A DNA stretch of 64,000 nt from DATCHW01 sp963806045 (GTDB lineage Bacteria; Bacteroidota; Ignavibacteria; Tepidaquicellales; Tepidaquicellaceae): assembly GCA_963806045.1 (NCBI GenBank), contig CAWDWP010000015.1:189973-253972 (forward strand). The letters run 5' to 3'. Position numbers and translations under genes: made by a program. The notes beneath the pieces are model-generated. The model was not told the origin of the DNA and ran no database searches. It saw only the letters and a program-made list of their open reading frames with translations. Shown one piece after another: positions 61,015 to 64,000 of this stretch; position 1 is the first letter of the stretch, and each line of letters starts with the position of its first letter.

Positions 61015-62694
61015 TTATCTTAATCTTTTCGTTTTATCCTGAATTAATTCACGAATTGGATTTGCAACAAGCGCAGGTTTTTGTACCGAAAAGTTCCTGT
61101 TGTTCCAGCATATTGACCTGTCAAGTGCGTCTACCACTCCGTCTCCGTTCAAATCTGTTACATAAATTCCGATTAGATTCCTGTCATTCCAGCATGAAGA
61201 CCTGTCAAGGGCATCAACACTGCCATCTTGATTAGCATCGCCGCTGATTATACACCATTTTGTTCCAACAAGAATCATATTACTGCCATACGCCTGTGTA
61301 ATTGCCGTCGTAAAGTTGTAATTCAAAGATGCACCGATGAATGTTTGTGGTGTTGCACTCCAGGTTTCCAGTCCGTTATTAAATTTAAGAACAATATAAT
61401 ATGGAGTACCATTCACTGCCGTGGTGTATATTGGATTGCCTGCTCCAGATGAATTTAAACCAACTGTCTTGGATTCAACTAAAGCAAAAGGTGTTGTTGA
61501 ATTATGTAATTCGACTGTAACGTTTTTGGGAACCATAGTTGTGCCATCATAATTTCCCGATAATAACGCTGTAAGTGAAAGATTAAACGACGACACAATT
61601 ATTGTAAAATTAACATTTGAAATGTCAAAGAATATATTATTCACTGCTTCAACTTTTATTCTGGCTGTTGTGGTTGCTACAGCAGGAAGAGTAACTATTT
61701 CGCTTCCATCATTAGGGGTATTGTTTATTACGGTTAATGGGAAAGTCAATCCTCCATCAGTAGATAATAAAATATTTACATTAGAACAACTGACCGGTGA
61801 AGCATTTGTATTTGCAACATTCCAGGTTATAGTCTGGGGATTAGAATTATTCCAGGTTACAGCAGTATTCGGAGAAGTGACAATAAAAGGTCCGGCTGTT
61901 GAAGTTACATTAAATGAAATATTTGAATAACCTGTTCCACCGCCGCCTGCTTTATTATCCCTCGCAATAAGCCTGAATTGTAATGCTCTTGTATAAGTAG
62001 GAAGTATTTCACCGATTGTTTGAGTATTACTCACAAGGTTCGATACTCTGGGAAAAATTCTTGTTCCCGTACTAACAGGAGAAAACGACCTGAATATAGG
62101 CGCATTTCCGGATGGACTATTCGGAGCTCCTGCAGGACCTATATCATATTCCTCCCAGCAATATGTCAATGGGTCATTATCAGCATCTGTTGCTGTTCCC
62201 GTCAATTTAAACGGAGTCGAGATAGGAATTGTAAAACCTCCGGATGGAACAATCACCACAGGATTATGATTTCCCGTTGTTGTTACTACGGCACAGCTAT
62301 TTCCTGTTCCCGAAGTAAATGCATTTATTTCAACAAGACTAATTGCACAAAAATAAGCATCGCTGTGCGGCTGTATATCATCTGCTCCGCAAATTCCTGC
62401 ATAAGCCATTATCGTGGTACCACTCCCGGGTTCATATGCTGTGCTTGCATTTCTGTTGCCACCGCCACAGCTGCTTGTGGTACTATTAAAGGTATGGTTT
62501 CCTCCGAACTGATGTCCCATTTCATGAGCGACATAATCAATATCAAACGGATCTCCAATTGGAGCCGAAGAACCTGTAACCCCTCCGGCTTTATTACTTG
62601 TGCAAACACAACTTAAATAAGCAACTCCTCCTCCGCCTGTACTGAACACATGCCCGATATCGTAATTTGTACTACCTATTACACTATTAAGATT
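61015..62694 (-). CDS. M12-type metallopeptidase, catalytic and C-terminal piece
   Basis: This frame begins NLNSVIGSTNYDIGHV and carries the zinc site VAHEMGHQFGGNHTF (HExxHxxGxxH), then MAYAGICGADDIQPHSDAYF, several Ig/fibronectin-like beta domains, and the shared C-terminal module with the loops DANQDGSVDALD and DLNGDGVVDALD. It is the continuation of 62693-63571; the joint reads GQNIT-NLNSVIG after removing one T at 62695. The full protein would be about 851 residues, a secreted reprolysin-like zinc protease. Confidence 0.9.
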   Translation of the reverse strand, partial: NLNSVIGSTNYDIGHVFSTGGGGVAYLSCVCTSNKAGGVTGSSAPIGDPFDIDYVAHEMGHQFGGNHTFNSTTSSCGGGNRNASTAYEPGSGTTIMAYAGICGADDIQPHSDAYFCAISLVEINAFTSGTGNSCAVVTTTGNHNPVVIVPSGGFTIPISTPFKLTGTATDADNDPLTYCWEEYDIGPAGAPNSPSGNAPIFRSFSPVSTGTRIFPRVSNLVSNTQTIGEILPTYTRALQFRLIARDNKAGGGGTGYSNISFNVTSTAGPFIVTSPNTAVTWNNSNPQTITWNVANTNASPVSCSNVNILLSTDGGLTFPLTVINNTPNDGSEIVTLPAVATTTARIKVEAVNNIFFDISNVNFTIIVSSFNLSLTALLSGNYDGTTMVPKNVTVELHNSTTPFALVESKTVGLNSSGAGNPIYTTAVNGTPYYIVLKFNNGLETWSATPQTFIGASLNYNFTTAITQAYGSNMILVGTKWCIISGDANQDGSVDALDRSSCWNDRNLIGIYVTDLNGDGVVDALDRSICWNNRNFSVQKPALVANPIRELIQDKTKRLR

Positions 62695-63571
62695 ATGTTA
62701 TATTCTGCCCCAGCATTGTACTTCCATTATTATTTGTATAAGGGTCTGTGCCGGCATTTGTATATATTATCAGGTTATTGTTAGCAACAAGCACCATTCT
62801 CACAGAAACTTCTTTTTCATAAACTCCGTCAACCCTATTCAAAGATGTTACGACAGCTGCAAGCCCTAAAGCAACAGTGCCACCCTGGTAAGCAGTATAT
62901 TCACCCGTTGCAGCAATTGCTACCCGGTAAGTTCTCAACTGACCTTCAGCTAAAATATCTAATTTCTCCGGAATATTATTTTCTTTTATATCTGCATTAT
63001 CAATCACTTCACAATCAAAACTTTTATAACCCGGTCTAAAATCTTTTTTATAATAACTTATATAATAAAAGTCATCACCTTTTGCGTAAGGGTCAATAAA
63101 TATTACATCAGACACGACAAAAATCATTGCATGAAAACCCTGAGGAGTGAGATCAAATCTGACTGTAGCATAGGGATCATCTATCCCTTGTCCCGAATAA
63201 GTTTTTATTTCCGGGTATTTATCGGCTAATTCTTTTTCCATAACCGGTGACTCTACAATACTGAATCTGCTAAAATTTCCATCCGGTAACGGAAGTGAAA
63301 CTATAACTTTTGAATCTTTAGCCCTTACATCCCTTTCCGGCGGAGCAGTTTGAAATATTCTTATAATTTCCGGAATATTCAAAGTCAATGTTCTGAATTT
63401 TTCAGGTTTTATAATTCTCTCCCTGGTTGTTTGAATATCAGAGAGCGGAATATCATTCCAATAAGATATACTTTGAGCCTTCAGTGTAAAATTCATTGCA
63501 AAATTAAATGCAAATGAAAGAAGTATTAAAGATTTAATGAAAAAAGCGGATGATAGTTTACATTTCAACAT
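62693..63571 (-). CDS. M12-type metallopeptidase, signal and N-terminal piece
   Basis: This 292-residue frame starts with a signal peptide (SLILLSFAFNFAMNFTLKAQ), then a propeptide (DAKYPEIKTYSGQGID-like KYPEIKTYSGQGIDDPYATV) and the start of the reprolysin fold (YRVAIAATGEYTAYQGGTVA, NRVDGVYEKEVSVRMVLVAN). It stops at 62693 just before the zinc motif, which lies in the next frame. The two pieces form one gene, 61015-63571. Confidence 0.88.
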   Translation of the reverse strand: MLKCKLSSAFFIKSLILLSFAFNFAMNFTLKAQSISYWNDIPLSDIQTTRERIIKPEKFRTLTLNIPEIIRIFQTAPPERDVRAKDSKVIVSLPLPDGNFSRFSIVESPVMEKELADKYPEIKTYSGQGIDDPYATVRFDLTPQGFHAMIFVVSDVIFIDPYAKGDDFYYISYYKKDFRPGYKSFDCEVIDNADIKENNIPEKLDILAEGQLRTYRVAIAATGEYTAYQGGTVALGLAAVVTSLNRVDGVYEKEVSVRMVLVANNNLIIYTNAGTDPYTNNNGSTMLGQNIT

Positions 63572-63646
63572 AATTTAGAATTTTATTAGTAATATAATAA
63601 CTTACGATTTTTGCATTTTATTTTACACTGATAAATCTGCCCATTT

Positions 63647-63679
63647 CTCATCCGATGACTGATTTAGTCATCGGATGAG
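63647..63679. repeat. Palindrome CTCATCCGATGAC/GTCATCGGATGAG
   Basis: Perfect 13-base arms with a 7-base loop lie between two minus-strand genes. On the minus strand no U-run follows, so it is an imperfect terminator candidate. The core CATCCGATGA also occurs in the repeat at 23614-23660. Confidence 0.6.
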
Positions 63680-63723
63680 TTTTATTATCAATTCTATTTT
63701 TATTTCCTGATTTTCTGATTGTG

Positions 63724-64000
63724 CTACTTTATCAGTATTGCTTTTTTTGTCATTACGTAATTCTGTCCATTGCCTTCTGCATTTATTCTATAGAAATAAG
63801 TTCCGCTTGAAAGATTATTTCCATTCATCTGTACCGTGTAATATCCTGCGGGTCTCTGGTCGTTCATAATTGTCATCACCTCGCGACCGCTGATATCATA
63901 TAATTTCATTGTAACTTTACTATCATACGGTAAATCAAAATCAATCTTAGTAGTCGGATTGAACGGATTAGGATAATTTTGTGAAATATTAAATTTATTC
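63724..64000 (-). CDS. T9SS sorting domain of a secreted protein (5' end outside window)
   Basis: The frame is open to the window edge and encodes only the C-terminal sorting domain: NYPNPFNPTTKIDFDLPYDS, MKLYDISGREVMTIM, SSGTYFYRINAEGNGQ and the terminal TKKAILIK. It directs the protein through the type IX secretion system. What the protein does cannot be told from this part. Confidence 0.88.
   Translation of the reverse strand, partial: NKFNISQNYPNPFNPTTKIDFDLPYDSKVTMKLYDISGREVMTIMNDQRPAGYYTVQMNGNNLSSGTYFYRINAEGNGQNYVMTKKAILIK

Noticed and set aside
1510..62695. Programmed +1 frameshifting as the explanation for all broken genes
   Set aside because: The sites share no common slippery sequence or downstream structure, and several breaks are far from any in-frame stop.
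55319..63571. A cellulosome-like cohesin-dockerin system
   Set aside because: The calcium loops fit dockerins, but no cohesin, scaffoldin or glycoside hydrolase is in the window.
1..64000. CRISPR arrays, insertion sequences or prophage genes
   Set aside because: No regularly spaced repeat array, transposase, integrase or phage structural gene was found.

Overview
The window looks like chromosomal DNA of an Ignavibacteria/Chlorobi-Bacteroidetes-type bacterium. It is AT-rich and densely coded. Five secreted proteins end in the type IX secretion (T9SS) sorting domain with the YPNPFNPxTxIxF signature typical of Ignavibacteria, and lipoproteins are common. The lineage call is an inference from these signatures, not from a database search. 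No rRNA, phage, transposase or CRISPR array is present. One complete tRNA gene (tRNA-Ser, UGA) and one 3' tRNA fragment were found.

Layout. 1-4.3 kb: the end of an MFS transporter, then a six-gene minus-strand periplasmic redox operon: diheme cytochrome c lipoprotein, TlpA-like thioredoxin, DUF4266 lipoprotein, DUF3570 outer-membrane protein, a broken Tat-exported NusG-II-domain protein, and the FMN transferase ApbE. 4.6-8.8 kb: an LVIVD-repeat lipoprotein, a DEAD-box RNA helicase and alanine dehydrogenase. 8.7-13.2 kb: an accessory hot spot between ald and tRNA-Ser. It holds a three-gene HipBST toxin-antitoxin operon bounded by two copies of the ald 3' end, and a second cargo segment bounded by two copies of the tRNA-Ser 3' end. 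13.3-19.8 kb: a broken DinB gene and the translation operon rimP-nusA-infB-rbfA-truB with a terminator-like hairpin in its leader. 20-31.8 kb: DNA glycosylase, beta-CASP nuclease, glycogen synthase, two parvulin-type chaperones, a VWA membrane protein, a T9SS protein and an aldo/keto reductase. 31.8-38.4 kb: a serine hydrolase and two T9SS proteins. 38.5-51.2 kb: housekeeping genes (dut, rsmI, purM, lysine 6-aminotransferase, Fur regulator, feoAB, ychF, a SEC59-like kinase, ftsH, hpt, rpsU). 51.4-54.7 kb: TPR protein, PP2C/RsbU phosphatase, BrkB-family membrane protein. 55.3-63.6 kb: three large secreted proteins, two of them metallopeptidases, that lack the T9SS tail and share a C-terminal module with two dockerin-like calcium-binding loops. 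The window closes inside another T9SS protein.

Gene cooperation. The redox operon would link covalent flavinylation (ApbE), thiol chemistry (TlpA and the Cys-tailed DUF4266 protein), heme and an outer-membrane barrel; the barrel carries two Asp-x-x-Ser/Thr-Ser-Ala-Ser/Thr motifs that resemble the ApbE acceptor motif. The two SurA/PrsA-like proteins could serve the abundant outer-membrane and secreted proteins. A Fur-family gene lies about 0.8 kb upstream of feoAB.

Caution. Eight reading-frame breaks occur in five genes, including purM. Each is repaired by removing exactly one base, so consensus insertion errors are as likely as real gene decay.
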